Source: Plectrocnemia conspersa
Lineage: Eukaryota; Arthropoda; Insecta; Trichoptera; Polycentropodidae
Length of the DNA: 64,000 bases
Assembly (NCBI GenBank): GCA_009617715.1
Contig: VTFK01000223.1
Location: 186,001-250,000 of the forward strand
Direction of reading: 5' to 3'
The translations under genes were made by a program, and so were the position numbers. A model generated the notes under the pieces. The model ran no database searches. It worked only from the letters and a program-made list of their open reading frames with translations, and was not told the origin of the DNA. Positions 1-12,270 of this stretch are shown here, piece by piece; positions within the stretch are counted from its first letter, which is position 1; every line of letters starts with the position of its first letter.

Positions 1-2516
1 TCTACCCTGTTATAAAGAAGTTATATTTAGTAATAGCGGCTTTAAAACATAAATAACTGTATTTAAAATATTTAAGACGTGACGCAGTCCTCGACTTTCA
101 ATGTCTTGTGATTGCTATACATTGTAGTAGGTATATGAAAGCGATCTAAAATTAAGATTTTATCGCCAATCTATCAAACAGCTGCGCTACGGCATTCACT
201 CTTGCGCATGCGCATTTTTTTACAAAAGCGGTGAACCGGCGACACGCGTCACTATCATAAACGCTGACATTTTGATCTTGAAGGTCTTTCTTTTATGAAT
301 GTAAATACCATTTGAGCGGTATTCAATTCAGATTTTTATTGCATTGCTTTTTGTTGTGTGGATACGAGCTGTGACGAGCTGACCTTTTACTAGGAACTCA
401 AGTACAGGCAGATGACTCTTATTTGTTTTTTTGACATTCTTCTTCCCATTAAATAATATAAATATGAAACGTGATGTACAAGTCCGTTCAAGATGTGAAC
501 GCTCATCGATATAGTATTGGTGAGAAATATTTTTGGGTGACCATGTGAAATTACACGTTTAATTAATTTTTCCTTTTTTTAATTTAATTTGTTGAGGGAA
601 AATGTAAAATATCCCTTTCTTGCTTATTTTGTTTATTTATATATATATTTAACTCAAAAACATGAGAGCAGTTTTGGAATCACTCTCCTGATTGAATATC
701 TGTTTAATATAATATTAAAAAAATACCAATAGAATATTACAGGAATTGTTTTATTGATTACAAAATACCAGAACATGACAATAATTTATAATAAAAATAT
801 AACACATTACAGTTTTTAATTCAATTTCCAACGTATGGTCTCCCTACCCTTAAAACAGCCCTGATTTAGTATTGGTAACGTTCTCCTATCGGTGTAAACA
901 AATTCGCGGAAAACTGTATATGTATGTAGCTTACACGCACCCTTATTTCCAACACAACTAAAATGATCGTTAACATCTTGGATGGACTAAATGTATCTAT
1001 TTTTCGAATTTCTTAAACTTTACAATTAGGTTTTAGTGAGTCCGGTGTATCAGTATTTCTTACGGCACTGTCCTATCTACCGTATATCTTTTTACATAGA
1101 TTGTAGCATCCCTAAAAATATAATTAATAACCCGATTGTTTGTAGGTTTTGATGTAATAGTATGTCTTTCTTGTCTCTAATAATAATTAAATAATCTGTT
1201 AATAAATGCAAGGTATTGTTTTTTGTGTTATATGTTTATATAATAGATAAACGAGTTATTGAATAGTACAAATTTAATTGTTTTATTGATTGAACTGTGT
1301 ACGTTAGGGAACGAGATTGTCCGGCACTGGCTTATATTCTTGTCATCCCATTACAATGTTTCTTTTTGTCTATTAATCGAACAAGAGAGAGGTCGATGGC
1401 ACGATTTTTTCTATGAGATAATACCACACACGCGATAAACAATGATCGATACACATGCGACAGGCGGTGTGCTTAGTTAATTATCCAAAAAATTCCGACG
1501 AAATATATACGCGTAGTTTACATGCATAATATAACATACACATATTTGACTGTTAACGAGTTACGAGGGAATTATTTAAATAAGTGCATATATCAGTGAA
1601 GAGCCCTTAGTGGTGTCCTCGTCAAGGAAAACTTCTGGCTCTGAGTTTGTGTGTAGTCGGAGGCTAAAATCGTAAATCTAAAAACAGATATGATTAAAAA
1701 AATAACGAACGAGTTTTAAGTTTGGTCCCGGTTTTTATTTATGACCTCTAATGATAAATCGATCGCGCTGAATGAGTGTCATTAACCATTTGCTCGTTTT
1801 GTTATCAATGTTTATTATTTGTTGGGACGCGAACGATTTATGTTTATGCAAATGAAATATAATTTTAAAATGCTGTTATTTATTATGAAATATTGTTAAA
1901 ACGATCATTTTTATACGAGCGAGAATAACGTCGACGCTGCGTGTGACCACCGTATAGGATATTCATTTGTAATATTGATTAAGTGTAGTAAAAAAACGAG
2001 TAGAATAAAAATCGCATATGTCACACTTGGAATGTGAAATTTTGGGCCAGTTAGGCAGAAATATTCAACGCATTCCTTCGTATTATGCACCGACCTTTCG
2101 GTTTTCTTTTCAACCGTTAATAGAAAAAATATCATTTGTATAAAAAAACTTTGGTTTTATAAAAACCATAGGGGACAAATACAGCTGTGGCCACTTGAAT
2201 GTTGACATAGCGGTTCTTATACGTATTTTGATTAATTTATCAACTTGGATGCATTTTTTACACGTTTTTGAATGTATATTAGATAATTATAGTTGTTAAA
2301 TTTTCTGTTAATACTGTTAAAAAATACGGGTATTGTAAGATTAGAAATATATAATTGCGTGAATTCTAGAAAAGGTGTATTTTTTTCGTCGTCACAGAAA
2401 GTGCATAATGGCGATCCTCTAACTCAACACGTGCGCGCGACTATTTTTTTGGTTCTATTCATAGAAATCAATATCAAAGATATTTAAACACTTTTATAAC
2501 ATCTTTACAAAATTAT
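1..2516. other. AT-rich spacer, no gene seen
   Basis: I see no coding region, RNA gene or complete repeat here. Reading frames are short and closed. A slightly GC-richer patch near 170-260 contains the palindrome GCGCATGCGC. The last 350 bases (2160-2516) lie downstream of the Tc1 transposase remnant in its own orientation and may be its 3' non-coding end, but I could not find a matching inverted repeat on the other side. Confidence 0.5.
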
Positions 2517-3006
2517 TTTAATGTAATTTCACCTTTATTTTTAATAAATTCTTGTATTCTGACTGGCATCGATAAATACAGATTTTCAATTATTTTAAGA
2601 TCGATCTCCTCTTACCACACTTCCATGATATGTTTTTTCAGCTCGGCTAAATTTTTTAATCGTTTTTTTCTTAATTGTTATTTTATGATTGCTTATACAT
2701 TTTTAATCTAGTTCAAATGATGTGATTCCCAATAACTCTTTGCATTGTGTAATCTATAGATAGAGGATTAAGATTAGTGAAAGTTTGAATGTAAAAACTA
2801 TAATTGGACTCACAGAACGAGCTCGATGGCATGGCGCAGAATCGTCTTGCAAAATGGGTTCACCAGTATGTTAGGAAAATTCTTCAAGGGTTGGGATGAA
2901 GTCGTTTTATACAACCAATTTATATATTTTTTGCATTCTTGGTGCCCTGGATGAAATTTACAGCCGTCATGCACCCCCAGATCATTACATAGGGTTAGTG
3001 CTTGAT
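2517..3006 (-). pseudogene. Tc1-like transposase remnant (C-terminal two thirds)
   Basis: This is a decayed DDE transposase of the Tc1/mariner superfamily, the enzyme that cuts and pastes the element at TA sites. On the minus strand I can read, in order, the block MIWGCMTA (near 2975), the block around the second catalytic aspartate, QDDSAPCHRARS (near 2811-2852), and the C-terminal tail ELKKHI...LSMPVRIQEFIKNKG (2534-2640). These sit in different frames, with a stop in the tail, so the gene is dead. The segment carrying the third acidic residue (usually SPDLNPIE-like) is unrecognisable, and the N-terminal DNA-binding domain and first aspartate are absent because the copy stops near 3006. Terminal inverted repeats were not found. 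Family assignment is by motif recognition; superfamily confidence is high, subfamily unknown. Confidence 0.85.
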
Positions 3007-3920
3007 TAATCGATTAATGTACAAGGGATGAAATCTTTCGAATTTTCGCTATTTGTAATAAAATATGAATAATAAATTGTTTAAATATTTTTTACAAATT
3101 ACTGATCAATTTAGATGTAGTTTTGGAATTACCTACAATTTTAAAATTTAATGTCAGAGATAAAATTAAAAAAAGTAATGTAATTTAAGTATGTTTTTTA
3201 CATTTAAATCAATTAATTTAATATATTTTTGAGTTTTAATTATTATATATTTATTGTTCAATTTGGCTCCACTCTATCATATCTTATAAATGCATAATTA
3301 AATATAATGTAGTACAAATTTTCCTTGCATCGAAAGCACCACATAAATTTGGGTCGTCTATGGGGCGCTACTGTATCGTCGTTTCACAACACGTATCCTA
3401 AATTGGTCCTGTTTTGCATAGAGGCTATCAAAGCAACGCATAAGTTATTCGGCATCGATATTAAACTGTCTAATGTACTCTATCGAGGCATGAATGCCGA
3501 CGTTTAAAATTTAAGGTGCTGGTCGATTGGCTGTTGCTTCAATTATGAATTGAATTTTAGATTAGTTCAACCTTTTGAGTGGAACGAAAATATTAAACGC
3601 AGTTAAATTATATATTGGATTCTTCTCTTATTAAAATGCTTTGTTATATAATGTTAGGTGAGGTGTTGTTATTAGTTGTTACCTGATGAAAAAAATTAAA
3701 CATTCGGTCGGTTTTTACTTTTTTTATAAATATATTCTTGCTATGATTTTTTCCAAAGTCGGGCTCCGGGAAATTATCCCTTCTTCCCCTCCCCCTATCG
3801 GCAGGTCTGGTTATTAACTATATTACTATAATGAAAACATGAAAGTAATGTCGCTTCTTTCGAATACAACCTCCATTATTCAACTAATGGATCAAAGTGC
3901 AATACATATATTTGAAAAGT
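3007..3920. other. Spacer with one GC-richer unassigned patch
   Basis: Mostly AT-rich and featureless. The patch 3325-3507 is clearly GC-richer than its surroundings and is open for 60 codons on the plus strand, but I recognise no domain in any frame. It may be a fragment of an unknown element. A C/T-rich stretch near 3760-3800 has no recognisable function. Confidence 0.4.
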
Positions 3921-3944
3921 AGTGTTCTCTCAATTATTCGTGCC
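3921..3944 (+). repeat. Possible left terminal repeat of a pogo/Tigger-like element
   Basis: The sequence AGTGTTCTCTCAATTATTCG followed by TGCC resembles the CAGT...TCAATTATCCGTGCC type of terminus seen in pogo/Tigger-like elements. It lies about 70 bases upstream of the matching transposase remnant, in the orientation expected for the 5' end. No inverted partner was found downstream; a similar motif at 4684-4698 is in direct orientation instead. Confidence 0.45.
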
Positions 3945-4016
3945 TAAAATAAATTATATTTTAATTAATTTCATTTTTTTACATTAATTACAGTAATGTT
4001 TTGCAGAAATACATAT

Positions 4017-4621
4017 GGGACTCAAAAAATTAAACTTTTGTTGATTGGAAATGCAACATAAGGGGATTAAAATAAAAAATCTTCTTGTTGATTATTACAA
4101 TTAAAAATGAACAGGAATGAATAGACAGATCCTAGAAGATTGGTTCAGAACCAAATGGGTTAATGAAGTGAGAGATTTAAAAAAAGTATTGCCACAGAAA
4201 GCGGTATTGTTAATAAATATTGCTCTTTCTCATCCGTATAAAAGCATATTGTTTTATGATTGCAAAATTTTTACCTCCTAATGTTACAAGTGCTGGTCTT
4301 CTCAAAACGCTTGCTAAGGAAGATGATGGCTCGATCAATTTTTATAGTAACACATTCAAAAATAACAATCGGAAAAACATCGAGAAGTTGTTTGATCGCG
4401 GTTTTTCAATGCTTAAATAATGCGAATATCGTTTCTATTGTCACTCATTGAGTAATAGTAAGAATACAAGTGACATTAGTCAGAAGACGGCACTGACTTT
4501 TATTGAAACTTTACTGGGCTACATCGATCGAAAGGGATTCGAATATAACGATATAATAGCTCTTAGAAAAGTTTTTATTGAGAGATACTTAAATGCAAGC
4601 GAGATTCACAGATTTTCCTGA
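4017..4621 (+). pseudogene. pogo/Tigger (jerky-like) DDE transposase remnant
   Basis: This is the relic of a CENP-B/jerky-type DDE transposase. Plus-strand blocks follow the family's order across several frameshifts: KLLLIGNAT (4032-4058), an EDWF...WVNEV...KAVLLI...SHP stretch (4120-4230), then FLPPNVTSAG (about 4265-4300), where intact members have FLPPNVTS followed by QPMDQG, and a C-terminal helix region TFIETL...LRKVFIERYL ending at a stop at 4619-4621. The QPMDQG motif is lost and the region before the first block is missing, so the copy is inactive and internally deleted. A TIR-like motif lies just upstream at 3921-3944. Domain order and the FLPPNVTS signature make the family call firm; the exact subfamily is not determined. 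Confidence 0.8.
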
Positions 4622-4683
4622 TAAATAAATAAAATGAAAATCTGTATTATAAGTATTTTAAAAATATTTAAAAGTTATTATTT

Positions 4684-5113
4684 TCAATTATCCGTGCCTT
4701 TCCTTCCCAGCAGTATGTATTAGCAATGGACTACATATAAACAGGCAGTTAGGGCTAATGATGGACAGAACGGCAATCTGTTATCGCCTGGAAAAAATAT
4801 TACATTTATAAAACTGCTACTTGTAATGCTTAAAATGAAATTGCAATATCTATGAGTAACGTATTCACTTCCTAGTTGGTGGGGGATAGTATACAAACTG
4901 AAGAACAGTAATAAAACGAGTAATACAAGCAATTTTTAACCAAATAGATGCCATAATATATAAATATATGTGATCGAAAACGATTTACAAAAGTGTCAAA
5001 AGCAGTGAATGATGCTATTAAATGTTTTTTGACTCACAGGTAAACCTCAGAACCAATTAATGAGTCGAGGACCTAACAAAAATAAGTACACGAACAAAAC
5101 GAACAATCGTTGA
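4684..5113 (+). mobile_element. Possible 5' end of a second pogo-like copy
   Basis: TCAATTATCCGTGCC at 4684-4698 repeats, in the same orientation, the terminus-like motif at 3921. About 360 bases later a start codon at 5060 opens MSRGPNKNKY..., which resembles the basic N-terminus of some pogo/jerky-like transposases, but the frame closes at 5111-5113. I cannot recognise the helix-turn-helix region that should follow. The reading as a truncated tandem neighbour of the preceding copy is tentative. Confidence 0.25.
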
Positions 5114-5857
5114 TTTTTTATTGTATAACAAAATGGATTACAACAGAGACGACGATTGAACATTTATTTTTTATAAAAAGATCAAACAGAAAGGCGTTAA
5201 TTGATTTGAATATTTCGATAATATTGAATGACGAATTCGTTAAAATCGCTGAAATTGAATTGGCGACATCAAAGCTCGTTAGAATTACTTGAATGTAAAA
5301 ATGCGGAAGGAGTGCTGAATTTTTTGTTGAAATAAGAATCGAGCTTTTTTTATTTAAAATTAGGAATAAAATATCCATATAATACTTAGAAAAGTTAAAC
5401 ATACAAAACAAACAAATTCCATTTCATAAAAGAAAATTATTGTTTCTTCAAGATCAATTAAATTTGTATATAACAAAAAGCCTGAAATTTTACTGAAAAG
5501 AATCGGACAACAACTAAGATATTCGATGTTAAATATTAAACCTACGTTCATATAAATTTAATGCAATTTTGCAACAAGGTTAATGCTGGATGCGTTATAT
5601 TTCATATATTATATTTATTTATTTACATGCATGTGCAGGGCTTAACAAGTTTATTACAATGCATACCTGGACGAGAATAAATCAATACTATCAGAAAGAT
5701 AGTTAAAAAGTCGGATAGCTGTGGTTATTGAGAAGTCGTCCAATATTCCTCATTTTTCATGCGGATTAAAAAAAATATCCGGGAACGCACCCGCTAGTAA
5801 TTGGTGGCACAAAAAAACAAAGCTCATCTAGTACCTTTTGATTGTGTATATTGCTTA
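5114..5857. other. AT-rich spacer
   Basis: Short overlapping frames on both strands show no recognisable domain. It separates the pogo-like remnant from the first hAT element. Confidence 0.4.
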
Positions 5858-5865
5858 CTAGCAGC

Positions 5866-6951
5866 TAGAGTCTCCAATTCGAGTAATCAAGTACTCGATA
5901 CTCGAGTATTTTTGTCTATTTTTCAAGTACTTGATAATCGAGTATTTTGAAAATTACTCGATTAATACTCGAAATTAAAAAATTTTGAAATATTTCAGAA
6001 ACAAAAATAACTTTAACTCGGTCCGGTAAAGGTTAACGTCTTGCTTTTATTTGGCGTTTATGCCCGAAGATAATATATATATAATTTTTTCATAGTTCCA
6101 TAGTTGCATAGTTCCGGTCGTCGGCTATGTTAGTGGGTACGACGGAGAAATTTCTTTTGTGTTTTCTGTTCGACAGTCCCGACTTATCTAATTTATGGCA
6201 ATGAACAATATGAAATATCAACAAAAAAAAATTTTAGGTTTTATGACTATGCAGTTGTAGCGTAAAGTGTTGTCAATTGTTTATACTGATCCCTCAGCTT
6301 AAAATATGAATCAAAACAATTGTGTGTTTTAAAGGCATTTAAAGTAGTCAGTTCTTTGCGAACCGTTTAGCTCTAGAGTGAAAGGGATTCACCCAAATAC
6401 ATCTTCGGAGGATATAGATTTAAATTCTTCGCATTAATCAGAAGGAGTAGAATATTGTATATTGTTAAGAAAAAAAATCTATTCAAGAAGAATTACAAAA
6501 TACTATTTTGTCAATAGTCGAAGGAAATAAGAGAAAAGCAGAGAAGGGAATGAAAGAAGAGAACATAAAAAAGAGTTCAAAATTTTTATATCTATAAAAA
6601 AGCGAACAGATATAAATTAGAAGCCTTATCCAACGCGTTAATGACAATAAGACCAACATCAACAGCAACGGAAAGGGTTTTTTTTCCATAACGGGAATAA
6701 TAAAACCAAAGGTTAGCAGTAATATTAAATTCGAGACACTTTTGCATTATTGTTTTAAAAAGTATGTTCGTGAAGTTAAAATAATTGTAAAAATAAACAT
6801 ACTAAGTATTTTATTTATTTATTTATATGTGCACGAATTTGAATAATAGCTATTTTGGTACATTTGGTAAATACTCGAAACTACTCGAGTATTTTAAAAT
6901 TTTAATATTCGATACTCGAGTAGTTGATGGTTCGAGTAATTGGAGACTCTA
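5866..6951 (+). mobile_element. hAT DNA transposon, internally deleted, with 8-bp TSD
   Basis: The 1086-bp element is bounded by terminal inverted repeats (TAGAGTCTCCAATTCGAG... and its complement ending ...AATTGGAGACTCTA). It is flanked by a perfect 8-bp target-site duplication, CTAGCAGC, at 5858-5865 and 6952-6959. TIR plus 8-bp duplication is diagnostic of the hAT superfamily. The subterminal 100 bases at each end are dense in TACTCGAGTA-like motifs, probably transposase binding sites. A near-identical left end recurs at 63627, so the family is probably young. Relative to that copy, this one has a short AT tract where the other has about 27 unrelated bases (near 6068-6080). It keeps only the C-terminal piece of a transposase frame. 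Confidence 0.95.
6476..6795 (+). pseudogene. hAT transposase C-terminal dimerisation domain remnant
   Basis: Inside the hAT element the plus strand reads LEALSNAL...RPTSTATERVF..ITG...KVSSNIKFETLLHYCF (about 6619-6750). This matches the hATC dimerisation block whose signature is PTSTA(S/T)ERVFS followed by a G...K...R.RL segment. One extra codon in the ERVFFS run and a decayed segment upstream (6476-6615, with stops) show that it no longer encodes a functional enzyme. The RNase H-like catalytic core is missing. This places the host element firmly in hAT. Confidence 0.8.
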
Positions 6952-6959
6952 CTAGCAGC

Positions 6960-7591
6960 TTAACCTCCTCAGACCCAGTGCACATTGCAATGTATAATAA
7001 TTTATTGCTTTTTTTTGAGGCCATTTTCGATTTATTTTCACCGGGACCTTTTGTACACCACAGTGTACACCATATTATTTCAATATAAAAAATATTTTTT
7101 ATGTTCTTAAATGTAGTAAATAAAAAAAATTACAATTATTTTCTACTAAAATAAATACATTAATCTCAATGAAGGAATTTAGCAAAAATATTTTTTCTAC
7201 GAAAAATAAAAAATAAACAAGTGATTTTTTACACACTTCGATACTACTCGAGGTAATCATATCACAACATACTTTGTAAAAAGTATGTGGGAAATAAAAA
7301 TTGATTTTTTGGTTTTTAATGGACTTTTTTTGGACTACAAACCAACAAATGGATCTTAAATTGTTCCTCAATTCTTTAGAGGTTTTACTGCAATTTTTTC
7401 TATATGCTGTTGGAATCTGTAGTCCGCTTAAATACGACAACCATTTCTATGCGATGAAAGACGTTGCTACACATTTCATAATCAAAATTAATTGGATTTC
7501 TTGCTCCAGAATAGGTCATAACCATAATATTTTTTGCCGTTCAATAATAATTTATTGGCGGAAGCCCACAAACATAGTTTTACAACATTAA
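6960..7591 (-). mobile_element. piggyBac-like element remnant
   Basis: TTAA at 6960-6963 is followed by CCTCCTCAGACCCAGTGCAC, which has the form of a piggyBac terminus (TTAA target, C-rich start). A short inverted motif, TGTACAC/GTGTACA, follows near 7052-7070. On the minus strand, 7244-7440 reads ...IPTAYRKNCSKTSKELRNN...FVVQKKSI..., similar to the piggyBac transposase segment GI(P/F)ATGT(V/I)RKNR...PL.S.KELKK that follows the third catalytic aspartate. The opposite terminus was not found, so the copy is truncated on the right. The hAT duplication CTAGCAGC abuts this TTAA exactly, so the hAT landed immediately outside the older element's end. Confidence 0.6.
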
Positions 7592-7613
7592 ATTAGAATT
7601 TTCTACAATCTAA

Positions 7614-8685
7614 TGCCTGAACTACATTCTCTGGAAGTAGGCCATGGTTGGCCAAGGACGGAGAATATAGTGGGTTAATTCGGTCGAGTTCGGTTCTGCC
7701 CGCTCTAAAATCTCTCGGAAGTTCTCCGCGGTTACCGAGAACGGGAGGTAAAGTAGGGGTAATTTAGGTCGACTTGGACAGCTTCGAGCGCTTCCGAAAA
7801 TTGTCGGCAAACGGACCAAAGTCAAAAAGATTGATGTCGGAGCTGCTCTTTCGAGCGCGAGCGGTGAGATACTTCCCCTTTCGCTCTCTCGCGTGTTAAA
7901 TGACGAGAGTGAAAGAGATAATGATATGGTTTTTCGCAAACTGAGATAGAACGAGTAACTCGCTTAAATTTCAGTATGCGCGTAGGCGTCCTATGGTCAA
8001 CATGTCTGACGAGCGCTGCAGCGCATTATAACACCACATGCTTATAGGGGACTTCAACAGACTCTTACTGACATCTTTGAATATTTTAGGGCACCAAAAG
8101 GGATTAATTATATTTTTGATAATATCTTCTAACAGATATCGTTATTATATTTTTTTCATATAAAATTAAATACTTAAAAAATAATTAGTGGTACTTGATT
8201 TTGTTAAAAAAAATCGTTTCGAATATCCTTATGTATTTTCCTAGATCGGTTTATATAAATGTCACACCATAACTAATTCTTATTTAGAATCGATGGCGAC
8301 AAATTCTAGGATAGTCACAGATGTGGTGTTTGTATTCGAAGTATCATTTTTATGTCTTATGTCATTTTGCAAAACCCGATAAAGATTTTGCGTAAATTTA
8401 ATATTTACGACCGAAAAGTTTTCACTGATATTGTATTGGTGAGTGCCCACAATAACTTTTATAATTATCAGTAGCGTAATTTTAATAATATGACAATTTA
8501 AAAATTGCGATTATTTGGCACATTTTTCATTCGTGCGCAAATATGCACCGCGGACGTCGTTCACGCTCGCCGTCCGGACGGCATATGAAATTTGTGGCTG
8601 TGTGGCCGCTACTCGGAAGTCGTCGACTTCGACCGACTTCAGTTGAACTTCGGTTCGGACAACTTCCAGAGAGTGTAGTCCAAGC
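7614..8685. mobile_element. Unclassified TIR DNA element, GC-rich ends
   Basis: Inverted termini of about 25 bp face each other: TGCCTGAACTACATTCTCTG (7614) and TGCTTGGACTACACTCTCTG (complement of 8666-8685), followed in both by GAAGT, with three mismatches in all. The flanking triplets are TAA and TTA, compatible with but not proof of a PIF/Harbinger-type TWA target. The subterminal regions (7640-8070 and 8530-8680) are GC-rich and carry perfect palindromes GCGCTGCAGCGC (8013-8024) and GCCGTCCGGACGGC (8569-8582); the middle is AT-rich. An open frame of 105 codons lies on the minus strand (7622-7939), but it is low in complexity, matches no domain I know and is probably fortuitous. Confidence 0.65.
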
Positions 8686-11600
8686 ATTACACATAAATAT
8701 TTAATTTCGTAAATTAAGCTATTCTATATAATTTTGTATGTTGTATTACATATACCCAAGTAATACTGGTTTGTAAGATTTAAAGCTAAATAAATAGATG
8801 TGTCTTATTTTAATAATCAACGTTTGTTAATTTAAGACCATATACAAATAATAAAAGCAAATTTCTTAAAAAAAATTTTCGAAAAATGAAAAGTGTCAAG
8901 AAATCAGTAACACTTATAACGGCTCTTCGACCTTATAGGGTTTAATTATTATTATCATGAAAGCTCAGGATCAAATTAATTAAGCTCTTTGTTAACAGAT
9001 GGTACTTAAAATGTCAGAACATCACGTAACACACAATATGAAATTATATCCCTCGTTCTTATAAGCTGTTGGAGTTCGTGATGTATGTACATATTTATAT
9101 AGTAACTCGTCAATCAGTAACGAGAGGAAAGCTCCGAAAGCTCGTTTCCTTCCAACATTAAGAGGTCGCCGAGGCTCGGAAGGTCGTCTCGTAATTTGCG
9201 ACGGAATTAATCGGGATTGTAATTAGTTGAAACCTTTCTCGGCTCACGCCCTTGCCAAACGGCAATTAACAGTCGAATTAGAGCAAATTCGAGTCCGCGC
9301 TGAATGTTTAATTCCGTTAATAAAATCGTGACCGTATTTACGCCGCACTGAGAACATTTCAACTATGGCGCGTTGGAAATTTCTTTATCGGGCAAATGAG
9401 GCCCTTTGAACTCGGGAGCTTTGATAAGCTTCGTAAAACATTTTGCTGTATGGACGTAACGTTAGCGATAATATAACATGTATATTTACTTTAAATATGA
9501 CCTATAAAATGATACAAATCGACACTTTATGTTTTCTAGATTGAATAAATTGTAGTTGCTTTTGGATGCATTTTATATAAAATTTTGCAGATTTAAATGA
9601 TTTTAAATGAATATATACATTAGGCAATTAGTGAACCATCAAAGCATGATTCCATTAATATCTGATATGTTTTTATATGTTAGAAATATTTAATAATACA
9701 CTAACCTCTTTATTTTTTTTTTCAATGCCTAGTATTACATGTTTATAGCAAATTCTAAGATTCACAATATTTATTGCTTGTAAAGAATTTAACGTTAAAA
9801 CACTCGTTTTTTATATTTCGTATGCACAGTTCAATTCGACTATAAAACATTCTAGTAGGTGCGATGAATACTAAATATACAAAAAAGTTTTTTTATGTGA
9901 AAAATACCCGCTGTAAAGTCGTAAATTATTTTTAAGGCTGTATTGTACTAGCACAGACATCCACAAAATTTTATTCAGATATTTATTGCTAGATTCAGTT
10001 AAGTGTTTGCCGTTCTGTTTGAATTCCACGTGTCTGCCTACATGTGAGTTTATTTTTAACCTATTATATACGTTAACGTTATTATTAAAACCATTTAAAA
10101 AAAAACGAAAGTTTAAAGTATTTATGCGATTGTTATCTAAAGGGAAATTGTTTTGATTCGACCGTGGATGCGTCGTTGATGTAACGCTTCGGTTAGTTAT
10201 TATAACCGTACCAGTTTTCCTTCTTAACCGCTAATCCTAAAGTCACGGAATCAGTTAACATAGGTAGTTAATTAAAGTCTAGTTCATAAATCGATTTCAA
10301 CTATAGGCGCGTGTGCATAAATCATTAGGTACTTCGGGCGTTTGCAATTTTTGCGACAATTCGACATGGTTAATTGACTATATAATACATGAATTTTAGA
10401 ATTTAATCCGCATTTTGTGGGTGTATCGCATGCCAAGAATGCCGCAATGTATAAATTAATTAATTAGATAGTTACGGAAATATCGACCGACATCAAATTC
10501 AATGCTGTTTAAATCATTAATGAAAACAATCTAATAATATCATTATGCAGTTATAACATAAATATCTATGTTAATTACTTTAGGTTACAAATAAATACAC
10601 TATAGTTTTAACTATAGAAAATATAACTTCTTCAGAATAACAAATATAGTTTTTAAATGAGTTTTGAGTTATCTAAAAAATATATCTTATTGGAATGATT
10701 TTTTTACAGATTTTAAATGACAACGCAAATTAACGCATGAATTTATTATACTATCTTGTGTACAAAGTTGTTGTAGTGTTATTATAGTTATTTAGGTCGA
10801 AGTAAAAAGTTTTAGAGACTGAAGTAGTCATGTAAAATGCTTTCGAAAGATATTGAGTTTACTACAGATTAAATGGTCATTATTAACGTTACATGATATT
10901 GATTCTATGTGTATTTTGTAATTTAATAATAAATCATAATCTATTATTTATGAATAATTATATCTCACTTTGACGGTGTATAATTTTTATTTAACGCAAA
11001 TGTATTCACTTGTAAATCAACATTTTCTTTGATGGAGCTCTAATTTAAATATAATAAAATCGAATGTTCCTTGAAAGTCCTTGGGTTCCTCGGCATCTTT
11101 AACGAGCTGCAAGGCGAGAGATAACGATGTCGTTGCAAGGCAAACAAAACTATGAAGTAAACTAATATTTATTTAGTCGTTGAAACTAAAATACCCGTCC
11201 GACTATTTCCTGAAGGAAGGATTGCTCATGTGTTCAAAGTCAACATTGCAGAGTGATCGTTTCCTACGAGCGTTTTTGGTAAATACCACCAATTAAAGCA
11301 GGTGACTTCATTGAACTCACTTTGTTAATAAATATTTTTCATTGCAATAAGGCATTTAAGAGAGTGAAATTGTTAATTCATTAAAAACTGTTCCTATTTT
11401 AAATAGCACTTTTTGGTTGTATTTTATAAATGTTTGTCTATTAATACAAAATATTATTCTATAATGGTTTTTGCCTAATGAAAATTTCCAGTCAACAAAA
11501 GTATGGCTTGATAGATTATTATTTACCACAAGATCAAATGAGACCTATTTGATATGTGAGTCATTCATCACGAACGTCGTAGGCATTCTTCATCTTCATG

Positions 11601-12057
11601 ATCGAACCGAATGAAAGATTTACTCAATCTAAAACGGTCATTATTTAAAGCGAATCTAGTCATTCTTTTCGTTGGTAATAAAGCATCGCAAATAAATTGT
11701 GCTGTCAATTAATCTTAGATATGCACGTGAGATTTTCACGATCGCCTAGAGAATTGAGAATCGCGCATAAGAATCGTGACTTTCATGCAGCTTCCATCTG
11801 CAATGTTTCCGTTCGATTCGAGCGCCTTTATAAGGAACGGTTTGCTGTATTAATTTATAGCTGATTCGAACTGCTCGCTCGTGATGTAAATGCGCTAAAT
11901 ATCGAATAATTTAGCATTGTTATTTTTTTTTATTTTATTTAGAAAGATCTACGATTTTAGATAAATAATCACAGCAGGGCGAGTGGACCATAATCAAACC
12001 AAATACATACAAATACCAAAATTTTTACAAATATTTTTTCTGGTTTAGGTTTTATTT
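8686..12057. other. Unique spacer with a conserved-looking block at 9105-9460
   Basis: No gene or repeat was recognised. The part 9105-9460 stands out: GC is higher, stops fall in all frames, and it is rich in TAATTA/ATTA homeodomain-type cores. Such blocks in insect introns are often cis-regulatory, but that is inference. A similar weaker block covers 11040-11900. The rest is AT-rich. Confidence 0.4.
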
Positions 12058-12270
12058 GATTAATATTGTAGTTCTTAGATTACCAAAGCTTAGATACGGC
12101 CGATTAGAGTAGTTGAGAAAATCGTAAAAAAATTTTTGCCATTCGAGTACTTCCGATCTCTATTAAAAGCTTCCAAGATTGCATGCATATTTTTAAATAT
12201 CTGGCACGGACACACCCTTTCTTATGCATAGGTATAAAATAGATCCAGCGGCTGTAAAACGTTTAAAAAT
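12058..12270 (+). repeat. Dispersed repeat family, copy 1
   Basis: This 210-bp segment shares a diagnostic series of short blocks with 38725-39037 and with both halves of 27678-28580: GTAGTT...TACCAAAGC, AGTTGAGAAAATCGTA, TATTAAAAGCTTCCAAGA, GCATGCATATTTT, CCTTTCTTAT and GGCTGTAAAACGTTTAAAA. Divergence is high, so it is an old transposon or repeat of unknown class. This copy begins later than the others and lacks their first third. All three copies have the same orientation. Confidence 0.75.

Noticed and set aside
7622..7939. 105-codon minus-strand frame
   Set aside because: Low-complexity Ser/Leu-rich translation of the GC-rich subterminal part of a TIR element, with no domain match.
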